Assembly (NCBI GenBank): GCA_017619835.1
Contig: JAFZRN010000008.1
Coordinates: 89,490-153,489, forward strand
Length of the DNA stretch: 64,000 bases
From: Eubacterium sp.
GTDB lineage: Bacteria > Bacillota > Clostridia > Lachnospirales > Lachnospiraceae
Direction of reading: 5' to 3'
Positions 1 to 8,133 of this stretch are shown here, piece by piece. The notes beneath the pieces were generated by a model. It had not been told where the DNA came from, ran no database searches, and was given only the letters and a program-made list of their open reading frames with translations. The first letter of the stretch is position 1; each line of letters begins with the position of its first letter. The translations under genes and the position numbers were made by a program.

Positions 1-257
1 ATGTCCAGGGAGTAAGCTTCGGAATAGAGAATCTTATGTATTCGGCGATGGAGAATGACTGCGATATCGCGCTTTACGGGCATACGCATATTCCGTTTGA
101 CGAGACATTTGAAGGCTTCGGCGATACTGCCGGAAGCGGCGTAAGGATATTGAATCCGGGAAGCATCTCGCTTCCGAGAGCCAGAAACCCGAAAAGCTAC
201 ATGGTTATGACCTTTGATGATGAATCTGATTATGAGGTCGAGTTAAAGAATCTTTAA
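1..257 (+). CDS. Metallophosphoesterase, YfcE/MJ0936-like (3' end only)
   Basis: The reading frame is open from the left edge of the window (first complete codon at base 3), so this is the C-terminal part of a gene that starts upstream. The visible 85 or so residues contain the YGHTHIPF motif, the last metal-binding motif (GHTH) of calcineurin-like phosphoesterases, followed by NPGSISLPR, which is typical of the YfcE/MJ0936 phosphodiesterase family. These are small cytoplasmic enzymes that hydrolyse phosphodiesters at a two-metal centre; the natural substrate is generally uncertain. The stop lies 10 nt before the next gene, so the two are probably co-transcribed. The family is clear; the exact substrate cannot be told. 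Confidence 0.85.
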   Translation, partial: VQGVSFGIENLMYSAMENDCDIALYGHTHIPFDETFEGFGDTAGSGVRILNPGSISLPRARNPKSYMVMTFDDESDYEVELKNL

Positions 258-267
258 GGAGAAAAAC

Positions 268-1566
268 GTGAAGTACTTTAAGGATGAAAATGTAAGAAAG
301 AATCTTTTCACCGGAGGATGTCTGATCCTTTTGTTTTTCCTGATATATAACATTAAATATATCTGGAATGCAGCCGGCAGACTCCTGGATGTTTTTGTGC
401 CTTTTATCGTGGGCGCAGCCATAGCATTTGTGCTGAATGTTCCCATGAGATGGATTGAAAAGGGACTGTTTAAAAACAGGGAAAAGTATTCCGGTCCGAA
501 ATGGGATTCGGCCAGAAGAGTATTGGCTATAATCATTACCCTGCTGCTTACATTTCTTATCATGGCTCTGCTTTTATATGCAGTGATCCCTCAGCTGGCA
601 GATACCATCGCACAGCTTGTAAAACAGATTCCCGAGGGAATCAGACAGATCACGGCCTGGGCAAATAAACAGTTCAGTGAAGAACCATTTATCCAGCAGA
701 CTATAAATGATCTGGCAAAGGATTGGCAGAATATCCTTCAGAAAGTTTTCGGTATTTTAAGAAATATGGTCAATTCCATGCTTGAAGGCGGGATAAATGT
801 TATCACAGGCGTGGTTTCCGGAGTGCTGAATTTCTTTATAGGATTCATCTTTTCCATTTATGTTTTAATGAATAAGGAAAAGCTGGCAGATCAGGCTAAG
901 AAGATCATATATGCAATGTTTAACAGAAAACGTGCTGATGAGATCATGGCTGTGGGAAGACTCACATCGAAGACATTTGCAAACTTCATATCAGGACAGT
1001 GTGTGGAAGCAGTCATACTTGCCAGCATGTTTATCGTGACTATGTCAATCCTTGGTTTTCCGTATGCAATGCTGATCGGAACATTGATCGGTGTTATGAA
1101 CCTTATACCGATAGCGGGTGCATTTATAGGATGTTTTATCGGAGTATTGCTGATCATCCTTGTGGATCCGATCAAGGCACTTTTGTTCTTTGTTTTATTC
1201 ATCGTTCTCCAGCAGATAGAGAATAATCTCATCTATCCGAAGGTGGTCGGAAATTCGGTCGGACTTCCGGGCCTCTGGGTACTTATGTCAGTAACGGTCG
1301 GCGGCAGTCTGTTCGGAGTGAAGGGCATGGTCTGCTTCATCCCGCTTATTTCGGTCTGCTACAGTCTGTTCAGACGTTATATCTATACAAGACTCAGAAA
1401 TAAGAAACTTGTGGATCCCGAGGGCTATGAGCTAACGCCGGGAATCGGAGATGTTCAAGAAATTGAGACTCACCGTCCGGAGGAAGACGAGGAGCTTAAG
1501 AAGAGGGGCTTCAAGCTAAAACTGAGAAGAAAAGATCCGGACCAGAATAATGAGCAGAACATTTAA
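268..1566 (+). CDS. AI-2E family transporter (membrane protein)
   Basis: A 432-residue integral membrane protein of the AI-2E/UPF0118 family (TqsA, YtvI, PerM relatives). Hydrophobic helices lie near residues 10-30 and 40-60, at 85-110, and in a dense C-terminal bundle between about 180 and 375, with the conserved segment NLIPIAGAFIG near residue 275 and a QQIENNLIYPKVVG segment near 320. The tail is charged and cytoplasmic. The start is GTG at 268, with an AAGGAG ribosome site at 256-261. Members export small molecules or act as Na+/H+ antiporters. The substrate cannot be inferred, and autoinducer-2 transport should not be assumed. It sits between a phosphoesterase and rlmD with short gaps, consistent with one operon. 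Confidence 0.88.
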   Translation: MKYFKDENVRKNLFTGGCLILLFFLIYNIKYIWNAAGRLLDVFVPFIVGAAIAFVLNVPMRWIEKGLFKNREKYSGPKWDSARRVLAIIITLLLTFLIMALLLYAVIPQLADTIAQLVKQIPEGIRQITAWANKQFSEEPFIQQTINDLAKDWQNILQKVFGILRNMVNSMLEGGINVITGVVSGVLNFFIGFIFSIYVLMNKEKLADQAKKIIYAMFNRKRADEIMAVGRLTSKTFANFISGQCVEAVILASMFIVTMSILGFPYAMLIGTLIGVMNLIPIAGAFIGCFIGVLLIILVDPIKALLFFVLFIVLQQIENNLIYPKVVGNSVGLPGLWVLMSVTVGGSLFGVKGMVCFIPLISVCYSLFRRYIYTRLRNKKLVDPEGYELTPGIGDVQEIETHRPEEDEELKKRGFKLKLRRKDPDQNNEQNI

Positions 1567-1593
1567 TCCATTTATAAGAAGGAGAAGAGTGAT

Positions 1594-3321
1594 TTGAAGA
1601 AGGGCGATATTATAGAAGGGGTAATTGAACATTTAAGCTTCCCAAATAAGGGAAGCTTTGTTCATATAGAAGAAAATCCGAGTGCGCCGGGCGGCCAGAT
1701 CAAAAGGACGATAAACGTTAAGGGTGCGCTTCCGGGACAGACCGTAAAGGTCCGCATTAAGAAAAAGAAGGAAGGCAGTGCGGAAGCTATCTTAGTGGAT
1801 ACGGTGAGGAAGTCATCTGCCGAAACCAAGAAACCGATGTGCAACCATTTCTATGAGTGCGGTGGCTGCACCTATCAGACTCTGCCGTATACTGGCCAGC
1901 TTAAGCTGAAGGAGCAGATGGTTAAGGAGCTTCTTAAGGATGAGCTTCCGGAAAATGATTTCGTATGGGAAGGGATCCTGGCATCTCCATCCCAGTTCAG
2001 ATATCGTAACAAGATGGAATTCACTTTCGGCGACGCCGAGAAGGACGGACCGCTTACATTGGGACTTCACAGGCAGTATTCGACGCATGATATCATCAGT
2101 ATCGACTCCTGTGCTATAGTCAGTCCGACATGGAATGCCATTTTAAAATATACCCAGAAGTTCTATCGTGATCTTGGCGTTCCGCATTATAACAAATTCA
2201 CTCACACGGGTGTTCTCAGAAATCTGGTCATAAGACAGTCGGCTACAGATGGAAGCATAATCGTAAATCTTGTCACGACCACTCATCACAGCATAGATGA
2301 ATATACGAGAAATATCCCCTGGAATGAGAAGAGAAGTGAGACTGTGGATGAACTGCATCTTCCTGAATATGTGGCGGGACTTCTTTCTCTCGGAGAGCAG
2401 GAGCCGGTGGGACTGGATGCATATACTTCTCATGGTTATGACAGGATAAATACAAAAAAGAAGATCGTAAGAGATTATAAGGGAAAACTTCAGAGAGTAA
2501 ACGGAAGCTTTGAGGATAATGTGGGAAACGGAGAGTTTGAATCGCTGTCATATTATAACAGGATAGTTGGAGTTCTTTATACTGAATGCGATACTCTGGC
2601 AGATGCCATTATCCCCGATTCGGTTACCCTTCTTTATGGAGAGGACTTCCTGATGGAAGAGGTGCTGGGTCTTAAGTTTAAGATATCTCCGTTCTCATTC
2701 TTCCAGACCAATACGAAGGGCAGTGAGGTGCTTTACGGTAAGGTAAGAGATTATGTACTGGAAGCGCTGGCTTCTAAAGATGGTGTCGGAGAAAGTGTTA
2801 AAACTGGCGTTATCTATGACCTTTACAGCGGAACAGGAACAATAGCCCAGCTTATGTCTCCGGTTGCCGAAAAGGTATATGGAATAGAGATAATTGAAGA
2901 GGCTGTAGAAGCTGCCCGTGAGAATGCAAAGCTTAACCGACTGACAAATTGTGAATTCATAGCCGGCGACGTTCTGAAGAAGCTGGACGAGCTTGAAGAA
3001 AAACCGGATATGATCATTCTCGATCCTCCGCGTGATGGGATAAATCCCAAAGCATTACAGAAGATATTATCATATGGTGTCGACCATATGGTTTACATAA
3101 GTTGCAAACCAACATCTCTTGCAAGAGACCTGGAAGTATTCAGAACTAACGGATACATCCCTGTAAAAGGCTGCTGCGTGGATATGTTCCCCAACACCCA
3201 GCATGTGGAAGTCTGTTGTCTTCTTGAACAACAAAAAAGAGCGAAAGATTTTATTGAGATTGGCATAGATGCCGAGGAGTATTATAGGATCAAGGATTCG
3301 GAGAAGAAAGCGGATGAATAA
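1594..3321 (+). CDS. rlmD: 23S rRNA (uracil-C5)-methyltransferase, RlmD/RumA family
   Basis: A SAM-dependent RNA m5U methyltransferase of 575 residues. In order: an N-terminal TRAM-like beta-barrel (about residues 1-70); a 4Fe-4S cysteine set (CNHFYECGGC near residues 83-92); a central domain; and a Rossmann domain with DLYSGTGTIAQ, ILDPPRDG and the catalytic-cysteine motif YISCKPTSLARD (Cys near 504). It is longer than the usual 450-480 residues because of an insertion of roughly 80 residues at about 235-315. The start is TTG, preceded by AAGGAG at about 1579-1584. The last 40 residues (from HVEVCCLLEQ to the stop) recur three times downstream as orphan fragments, marking this 3' end as a recombination hotspot. 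The next gene overlaps its stop. The symbol is by family; RlmD versus RlmCD specificity is not resolved. Confidence 0.9.
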   Translation: MKKGDIIEGVIEHLSFPNKGSFVHIEENPSAPGGQIKRTINVKGALPGQTVKVRIKKKKEGSAEAILVDTVRKSSAETKKPMCNHFYECGGCTYQTLPYTGQLKLKEQMVKELLKDELPENDFVWEGILASPSQFRYRNKMEFTFGDAEKDGPLTLGLHRQYSTHDIISIDSCAIVSPTWNAILKYTQKFYRDLGVPHYNKFTHTGVLRNLVIRQSATDGSIIVNLVTTTHHSIDEYTRNIPWNEKRSETVDELHLPEYVAGLLSLGEQEPVGLDAYTSHGYDRINTKKKIVRDYKGKLQRVNGSFEDNVGNGEFESLSYYNRIVGVLYTECDTLADAIIPDSVTLLYGEDFLMEEVLGLKFKISPFSFFQTNTKGSEVLYGKVRDYVLEALASKDGVGESVKTGVIYDLYSGTGTIAQLMSPVAEKVYGIEIIEEAVEAARENAKLNRLTNCEFIAGDVLKKLDELEEKPDMIILDPPRDGINPKALQKILSYGVDHMVYISCKPTSLARDLEVFRTNGYIPVKGCCVDMFPNTQHVEVCCLLEQQKRAKDFIEIGIDAEEYYRIKDSEKKADE

Positions 3322-4351
3322 TAGTACTTTGAAAGACTTTGATAAACAGATGGAGATGGTTCTCTATCATTCCGATGAGGGGGATGTTTCTGTAGATGCA
3401 TACATAATGAATGATAGTTTGTGGATTACTCAAAAGGCTATGGCTGAATTGTTTGGGATTGATAAATCCGGCATCAGCAGGCATCTGAAGAAGATATTTG
3501 AAAGTGGAGAACTTGATGAAAAAGTGGTTGTTGCAAAAATTGCAACAACCAGTCCACACGGTGCAATCCCCGGGAAAACACAGGATAATGAGTCTATGTT
3601 TTATAATCTGGACGCAATCATTTCTGTTGGATATCGTGTAAATTCAATTAAAGCGACAAAATTCCGCATATGGGCAACTACGGTTCTAAAAGAATACATG
3701 ACAAAAGGTTTTGTTCTTGATGATGATCGCCTAAAGCAAGGAAAAACAGCTTTCGGAAAAGACTATTTCCGCGAATTGTTGGAACGTGTTCGTTCAATCC
3801 GCGCAAGTGAGCGACGTATCTGGCAACAGATCACCGATATTTTTGCCGAGTGCAGTATTGACTACACAAAGGATTCTGAAGTTGCATACCATTTTTATGC
3901 AACAATCCAGAATAAATTTCATTATGCAATTACAAATCATACTGCAGCAGAGATAGTATATGAATCGGCTGACCATGAGAAGGAGCATATGGGACTTACA
4001 ACATGGAAGAATGCTCCGGATGGACGAATCCTGAAATCTGATGTTTCTGTTGCGAAGAATTATCTGGATGAGAAACAAATCCGCCAATTGGAGCGTGCGG
4101 TTACCGGATATTTTGATTATATAGAAGATCTTATTGAGCGTGAAAATGTATTCACAATGGAGGAGTTTGAAAAGAGTGTGAATGCGTTTCTTGAATTCCG
4201 TCAGTACAAGATACTTAATGATAATGGAAAGATATCTCACAAGCAGGCGCTGGATAAGGCCAATGCTGAATATGATATATTTAATAGGACTCAGCCGATA
4301 GAATCTGATTTTGACAAGGCTGTAAAGAAAATGATTGAAGATCAGAAATAA
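3314..4351 (+). CDS. RhuM family protein (virulence RhuM-like)
   Basis: A 345-residue protein of the RhuM family, first named in a Salmonella pathogenicity island and widespread in mobile and accessory regions. The N-terminal half has the family segments DSLWITQKAMAELFG and GISRHLKKIF (an HTH-like fold) and FYNLDAIISVGYRVNS around residues 100-115. The C-terminal part has an alpha-helical region ending FDKAVKKMIEDQK. The molecular function is not established. The ATG at 3314 overlaps the rlmD stop by 8 nt; an upstream in-frame codon at 3269 would lie inside rlmD and is unlikely. It is the first gene of the accessory region and is followed after 26 nt by a broken SAP-domain gene. An echo of this gene's 3' end is found near 8058-8107. 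Confidence 0.85.
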   Translation: MNNSTLKDFDKQMEMVLYHSDEGDVSVDAYIMNDSLWITQKAMAELFGIDKSGISRHLKKIFESGELDEKVVVAKIATTSPHGAIPGKTQDNESMFYNLDAIISVGYRVNSIKATKFRIWATTVLKEYMTKGFVLDDDRLKQGKTAFGKDYFRELLERVRSIRASERRIWQQITDIFAECSIDYTKDSEVAYHFYATIQNKFHYAITNHTAAEIVYESADHEKEHMGLTTWKNAPDGRILKSDVSVAKNYLDEKQIRQLERAVTGYFDYIEDLIERENVFTMEEFEKSVNAFLEFRQYKILNDNGKISHKQALDKANAEYDIFNRTQPIESDFDKAVKKMIEDQK

Positions 4352-4377
4352 TAAGAATTTTGGATGGATTGCTATAA

Positions 4378-4890
4378 ATGGACAGACCCGAATTTGATGA
4401 TATAAAGGATTATGCGGAGTTCAGCAAGTATTACTGGTACAGAGATGAACTAAAAAATATGCAAGGCACATGGTCTTAAAGCACCAAGTGGAAAGATAGA
4501 ACTTAACGAAGTAATCGAATAATATTTTTCCGGAGAGAAGATATTACCCGACAGGAAAGTGAAAACCGGGAAAAGAAAAATTGTTGTTACAGAGCTTACG
4601 TTGCAGACAGGTCTGATAGAGTGTGGCTTTACTTTCGGTAACAGATTTCGAGAGTTCTTTAGACAGCAGACTGGAGAAGAAAACTTCAAATTCAATGTCG
4701 ATATGGTGGCGACAGCAAAGGCTGTAAAAGAAACCGAAGATGAGAGTTTCACGTTGGGTGATCTGCTGGACATTTATTATGGTAAAAAGACCTATGCTGT
4801 TTATGACAAGTCCGCACTTCAGTGGAATAGATTTGTGAAGGATTTCTGCGATGATGAGGCGACGAACGTTTTTAAAGAACGTTTGAAGGC
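4378..4890 (+). pseudogene. SAP-domain-like protein, broken by frameshift, stop and 3' truncation
   Basis: The reading begins with ATG at 4378 (MDRPEFDDIKDYAEF...), runs to ELKN, and then shifts by one base in the A-run at 4452-4457. In the new frame it continues as KAHGLKAPSGKIELNEVIE, which resembles a SAP-type helix-extension-helix segment. An in-frame TAA follows at 4520-4522, and the reading resumes as YFSGEKIL and KRKIVVTELTLQTG through FKERLKA near 4890. There the sequence passes abruptly into a GNAT gene fragment. The intact protein would probably be a small SAP-domain DNA/RNA-binding-like protein paired with RhuM. At least one frameshift, one nonsense codon and a lost 3' end make it non-functional. 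The SAP family call is by resemblance. Confidence 0.65.
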
Positions 4891-5682
4891 GGAAAAATGG
4901 TCGGATTCCTTTGCAGTGTGGAACCATTTGAGAATGCTTTTCGTTCCACTGATGTGAGAGGCGTTTTTTCGCCCATGGGTGCGAACGGTGCTGTGATGGA
5001 AAATCACAGCAGGATCTATGCGGTATTGTATCAGGCGGCCGCAAAAAAGTGGGTAAAAGCCGGAGCGGTCTCCCATGCCATTTGTCTGTATGAACATGAT
5101 GAAGAAGCCAAACAGCAGCTCTTTCGGTATGGATTTGGCATGAGGTGCGCAGACGCCATTCGTCCGATGGAAACAATCGAATGCGTTGCATGCGGCGGAT
5201 ATGAGTTTTTGGAATTGCCCAGGGAAGATTATGCATCCGTTTATCCGCTGCATCTGGCGCTCAATGAGCATTACTGCTCCAGCCCTTTCTTTATGAATCG
5301 AAAGCCGAATACACAGGAAGCGTTTTTGACTGTTTCTGAAAGGAATAAGGAACGTTTCTTTGCAGCGAAGAAAGGCGGAGAACTCTGCGCCTATCTAGAA
5401 GTGTCAGACACAGGCGAAACATTTGTCGCATCCGGAGACTTTTACCGTCATATCATGGGGGCATATTGTCTGCCGGAACACAGAGGCAGGGGTGTATACA
5501 GGGACCTGTTGAATTATGCTATCAACATCTTGAAAGCCGAGGGATATACCAGACTGGGCGTTGATTTTGAAAGCATCAATCCGTCAGGCTGCGGATTTTG
5601 GCATAAGTATTTTCACGCCTATACCAACAGCGTTGTGCGCAGGATAGATGAGCGGATTATGCAGAGAGTTTCTCTGATATAA
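4891..5682 (+). pseudogene. GNAT N-acetyltransferase, 5'-truncated
   Basis: An open frame starting GKMVGFLCS directly at the junction with the SAP pseudogene and running to 5682; the first ATG in frame is at 4897 (261 residues). It matches the pattern of large GNAT proteins with two acetyltransferase-fold halves. A canonical acetyl-CoA loop is visible in the C-terminal half (LPEHRGRGVYRDLLNYA, about residues 190-205), followed by GVDFESINPSGCGFWHKYF. The N-terminal start region expected before GFLCS is missing. There is no ribosome site at 4897, and the upstream sequence belongs to another gene. The C-terminal GNAT domain is intact, so a partial product is possible, but I read it as a remnant. 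Confidence 0.6.
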
Positions 5683-5702
5683 TCTCACAGGATTGTTATT
5701 TT

Positions 5703-5863
5703 CGGACATATTCCGGTTTCTCGGCCTGTTCCCGCAAATGGGCCACGTCGAGACCTGTTGTTTGCTTGAACAACTAAAATCTGCGAAGGAACATATTGAG
5801 ATTACAATTGACGCAGAGGATTATTACAGGATAAAGGATTCCGAAAAGAAAACGGATAAATAA
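5703..5863 (+). pseudogene. Orphan rlmD 3'-end fragment (copy B)
   Basis: From about 5726 to the TAA at 5861-5863 the sequence reads LFPQMGHVETCCLLEQ and continues to DYYRIKDSEKKTDK. This is a clear match to the last 45 residues of the full rlmD gene (DMFPNTQHVEVCCLLEQ through YYRIKDSEKKADE). Weaker similarity reaches back to about 5703 (GHIPV against GYIPV) with an 11-nt deletion that breaks the frame. There is no start codon or catalytic region. The copy differs from the native 3' end throughout, so it is not a recent tandem duplication of it; it looks like the 3' end of a related strain's rlmD carried in with neighbouring cargo. Confidence 0.85.
5745..5796 (+). repeat. 52-nt perfect direct repeat, unit 1 (within rlmD fragment B)
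   Basis: These 52 bases are identical to 7307-7358. Both units lie in the rlmD-derived fragments, starting at the HVET codons and ending inside the AKEHIE codons. The native rlmD gene at about 3204-3255 is related but has many mismatches. The two units are 1562 bp apart and bracket the GNAT and aminoglycoside-phosphotransferase-like genes in direct orientation. Confidence 0.95.
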
Positions 5864-5873
5864 GTAATTAATT

Positions 5874-6383
5874 ATGGAACTTTTGACGAAGAATCTGATA
5901 CTTAGAATTCTAATCGCGGATGATCTGGACGAAATAGCAAGGATGTGGAATTATCCTGTGGGTGTAACTAATGAAGAGGCGGCAGAGATTCTGAAGGGAA
6001 TGCAGGATAATCTTAAAAAAAATAAGTCCGGAGCAATATACCATCTGTGTTTGGGTGTATTTGAAAAGAATGATCCGAAGCATATCATCGGCTGGTGCGG
6101 GCTCGATGGTACTGCTGCACCCGGACAGACTGTTATGTTTTACATCATCGATGAAAAGTTTCGCAACAAAGGCTACGCGACGCAGTGTGCCGTTGAATTG
6201 TTAAGATATGCCTTTGAAGATATGGGCTATGAAAGCATTCATAGCGGTTGTGCCAGGGATAACATTGCTTCATATCGTGTCATGGAAAAAGCAGGGATGA
6301 GGCTTATATCAAGAACAAAGCACGGCGGATACAATTTTGAAATCAGCAAAGATGTTTTTTTGACAGACGTTGAGAGTTTATGA
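5874..6383 (+). CDS. GNAT family N-acetyltransferase (RimJ/RimL-like)
   Basis: A 169-residue acetyltransferase of the GNAT superfamily. The family order is visible: LLTKNLILRILIADDLDEIARMW at the N terminus, a central strand IIGWCGLDG near residue 78, the acetyl-CoA-binding region IIDEKFRNKGYATQCAVELLRYAF at about 95-118, and the C-terminal motif NIASYRVMEKAGM. Its substrate is unknown; relatives acetylate ribosomal proteins, small amines or antibiotics. It starts 10 nt after the stop of rlmD fragment B and ends in a 4-nt overlap region with the following phosphotransferase-like gene, so the two probably form one cargo unit. Confidence 0.88.
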   Translation: MELLTKNLILRILIADDLDEIARMWNYPVGVTNEEAAEILKGMQDNLKKNKSGAIYHLCLGVFEKNDPKHIIGWCGLDGTAAPGQTVMFYIIDEKFRNKGYATQCAVELLRYAFEDMGYESIHSGCARDNIASYRVMEKAGMRLISRTKHGGYNFEISKDVFLTDVESL

Positions 6384-6394
6384 GGGGTGTGTAT

Positions 6395-7276
6395 ATGGAT
6401 GTGAAAGCATTTCTTGCGGGATTTGATAAGGCAGAGAAGATAGCACGCGGAATGGCCGGCGATGAGAAGTATCACTGTGTTCGCGGCGACAAAGAGTTTC
6501 TTTTGCGAATAGCCGATGGCGAGGACTATGAGGAAAAGAAAAGGGAATTTGAGCATCTTAAAAAGCTTGGAGAGGTCGGACTTACGGTTCCAAAGTGCAT
6601 AGAGCTGACTAAGAGCGATGATGGCAAGGTATTCACATTGATGTCCTGGATTCCCGGGGAAGAAGCGGAGAAACTCATTCCTGATATGAGCCGGGAAGAA
6701 CAGTATGAACTGGGCGAGCAGGCAGGCCGCATCCTCAGAAGTATTCATGATGCTGCACCGGTAACGGACGATTCAAAGAGCTGGTATGAGAGATACTTTG
6801 AAGTGATCACACCGCGAATCGATTCTTATAAAACCGAGGGTATCTCTTTTGAAGGCTCCGACAGGATTTTGAACTATATTGAAGAAAACAAGCATTTGAT
6901 GAGATCGCGTCCGCTGTGTCGGCATCACGGTGACTATCATACAGGCAATCTTATCGTAAATGATGGCAAACTTTGGGTGATCGACTGGCATACGATGGAT
7001 TTCGACAGCATAGGCGATCCCTGGTATGAGTTTAACAGGCTCGACACCAAATATCCGGAGTTTGCAAAAGGACAGATTGACGCATATTTTGAAAGCCGTG
7101 TGCCGGATGAGTTCTGGCGACTGTTTGCATTGTACATTTCCGCAAGTGCCATAACATCAATTGTCTGGGCTAAATACTGGGCACCGGATAAACTCGATGA
7201 GATCTTGGGATTAAACCGAAGTGTATTAAAGTTGTTTAATAATATGGATAATCCTATCCCTAAGTGGTATCGATGA
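6395..7276 (+). CDS. Aminoglycoside phosphotransferase-like kinase (APH family)
   Basis: A 293-residue protein with the aminoglycoside phosphotransferase/choline-kinase fold. It has an N-lobe nucleotide region with LLRIADGEDYEEKKREFEHL, a hinge (FTLMSWIPGEEAE), the catalytic loop HHGDYHTGNLIV near residue 190 (Brenner-type HGDxxxxN) and the metal-binding segment VIDWHTMDFDSIGDPWYEF near 205. The start is taken as ATG 6395, which has AGGGG 7 nt upstream; an ATG at 6380 would overlap the previous stop. Such proteins phosphorylate aminoglycosides, macrolides or small metabolites. Real drug resistance cannot be claimed from sequence. It is followed by rlmD fragment C and co-travels with the GNAT gene upstream. 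Confidence 0.85.
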   Translation: MDVKAFLAGFDKAEKIARGMAGDEKYHCVRGDKEFLLRIADGEDYEEKKREFEHLKKLGEVGLTVPKCIELTKSDDGKVFTLMSWIPGEEAEKLIPDMSREEQYELGEQAGRILRSIHDAAPVTDDSKSWYERYFEVITPRIDSYKTEGISFEGSDRILNYIEENKHLMRSRPLCRHHGDYHTGNLIVNDGKLWVIDWHTMDFDSIGDPWYEFNRLDTKYPEFAKGQIDAYFESRVPDEFWRLFALYISASAITSIVWAKYWAPDKLDEILGLNRSVLKLFNNMDNPIPKWYR

Positions 7277-7306
7277 ATCCGATTGTTTTATTGTTCACGT
7301 GACCGA

Positions 7307-7358
7307 ACGTCGAGACCTGTTGTTTGCTTGAACAACTAAAATCTGCGAAGGAACATAT
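7307..7358 (+). repeat. 52-nt perfect direct repeat, unit 2 (within rlmD fragment C)
   Basis: Identical to 5745-5796, in the same orientation. Homologous recombination between the two units would excise or duplicate a 1562-bp segment carrying the GNAT and phosphotransferase-like genes while restoring one rlmD tail. Confidence 0.95.
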
Positions 7359-7419
7359 CGAGATAGGCATCGATGCGAAGGATTACTATAGAATAAAGGA
7401 TTCCGATAAGGAGGAATAA
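7307..7419 (+). pseudogene. Orphan rlmD 3'-end fragment (copy C)
   Basis: The sequence from 7307 to the TAA at 7417-7419 reads VETCCLLEQLKSAKEH, then IEIGIDAKDYYRIKDSDKEE. This is again the C-terminal tail of RlmD with its own stop codon and no start or catalytic part. It is nearly identical to copy B over the first 52 nt and then diverges, ending in a different tail. The similarity begins abruptly at 7307; upstream is the end of the phosphotransferase-like gene plus about 30 nt without match. Confidence 0.85.
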
Positions 7420-7486
7420 TCCGTCATATTGGGTCAAATAAGAAAGGCGAATGGACTATCAATTGCCAGAGAATAAATAGGTGAGG

Positions 7487-7561
7487 TATGAAAACGCCGG
7501 ATACAACAGCAGTGATAAGACGGCTTTCATACAGTGGATCGGGATGGATAAGAATCAGTAA
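7487..7561 (+). pseudogene. Possible acetyltransferase C-terminal remnant
   Basis: This short frame reads YENAGYNSSDKTAFIQWIG and ends at TAA 7559-7561. It resembles the end of small GNAT acetyltransferases (a YEKxGF step followed by a final beta strand) but has no upstream coding region. The rest of the 306-nt space between 7276 and 7583 holds rlmD fragment C and no other recognisable gene. The assignment is tentative because the match is only about 24 residues. Confidence 0.35.
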
Positions 7562-7582
7562 AATAAAGGAGAAGACCGCCAT

Positions 7583-8005
7583 ATGATACGATATACAAAT
7601 GATATCACGCCTGAAGAATACCTGGAACTTCGAAAGATGGTCGGGTGGATGCAGTTTCCGGTCGAAGAAGCAAAAAACTGTATCGAGAACGCATATCTGA
7701 TCATCTGCGTCAGGGATGATGACCGGGCGATCGGCATCGTACGTCTTCTTTGGGACGGTGGCTATGTTGCATTCCTGTCGGATGTGATCATCGATCCCGC
7801 ATACCAGCGTCAAGGTATCGGAAAGCACCTGGTTGAAGAGGTCATAAAGCGGATCAAAACCGACATGAAGCCGGGATGGAAGGTCACCCTCAATTTGAAT
7901 TCGGCAAAAGGCAAGGAACCGTTTTATAAAAAGCTCGGATTCAGGGAACGTCCGAACGATGATGCAGGCGCTGGCATGAGTCAATGGCTGATGGCAGACG
8001 AATAA
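7583..8005 (+). CDS. GNAT family N-acetyltransferase (small)
   Basis: A 140-residue single-domain GNAT acetyltransferase. It has an N-terminal ITPEEYLELRKMVGW segment, a beta strand with AIGIVRLLWDGG, and the acetyl-CoA-binding core DVIIDPAYQRQGIGKHLVEEVI at about residues 67-88 (the Q-x-x-G-x-G/A loop is QRQGIG). It ends with NSAKGKEPFYKKLGFRERP, the usual C-terminal strand-turn. A purine-rich AAAGGAGAAG ribosome site lies about 10 nt upstream of the ATG. The substrate is unknown. It is the last intact cargo gene of the rlmD-associated accessory region. Confidence 0.87.
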   Translation: MIRYTNDITPEEYLELRKMVGWMQFPVEEAKNCIENAYLIICVRDDDRAIGIVRLLWDGGYVAFLSDVIIDPAYQRQGIGKHLVEEVIKRIKTDMKPGWKVTLNLNSAKGKEPFYKKLGFRERPNDDAGAGMSQWLMADE

Positions 8006-8057
8006 ACGCCGGAAAGGCTTGGAACGGATCGGTAAACACGGGTAAGCAAGAAAAGAG

Positions 8058-8107
8058 AATCTGATTGAAGAGCAGAAATAAAAAGAAATTTGGAGGATTG
8101 TTGAGAT
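8058..8107 (+). pseudogene. Echo of the RhuM gene 3' end and intergenic junction
   Basis: The bases 8058-8081 read ENLIEEQK followed by TAA, matching KKMIEDQK and the stop of the RhuM gene (4328-4351). The following 26 nt up to ATG at 8105 resemble the 26-nt spacer and ATG after the real RhuM gene. This suggests that a second RhuM module once lay here and was deleted except for its tail. The match is short and imperfect, so confidence is moderate. Confidence 0.45.
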
Positions 8108-8133
8108 GGAAAAAGTGGATAATCAACGAAAAC

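Noticed and set aside
5874-7276. Calling the GNAT-APH pair an antibiotic-resistance cassette
   Set aside because: Family folds alone do not show drug modification; many homologues act on other molecules.
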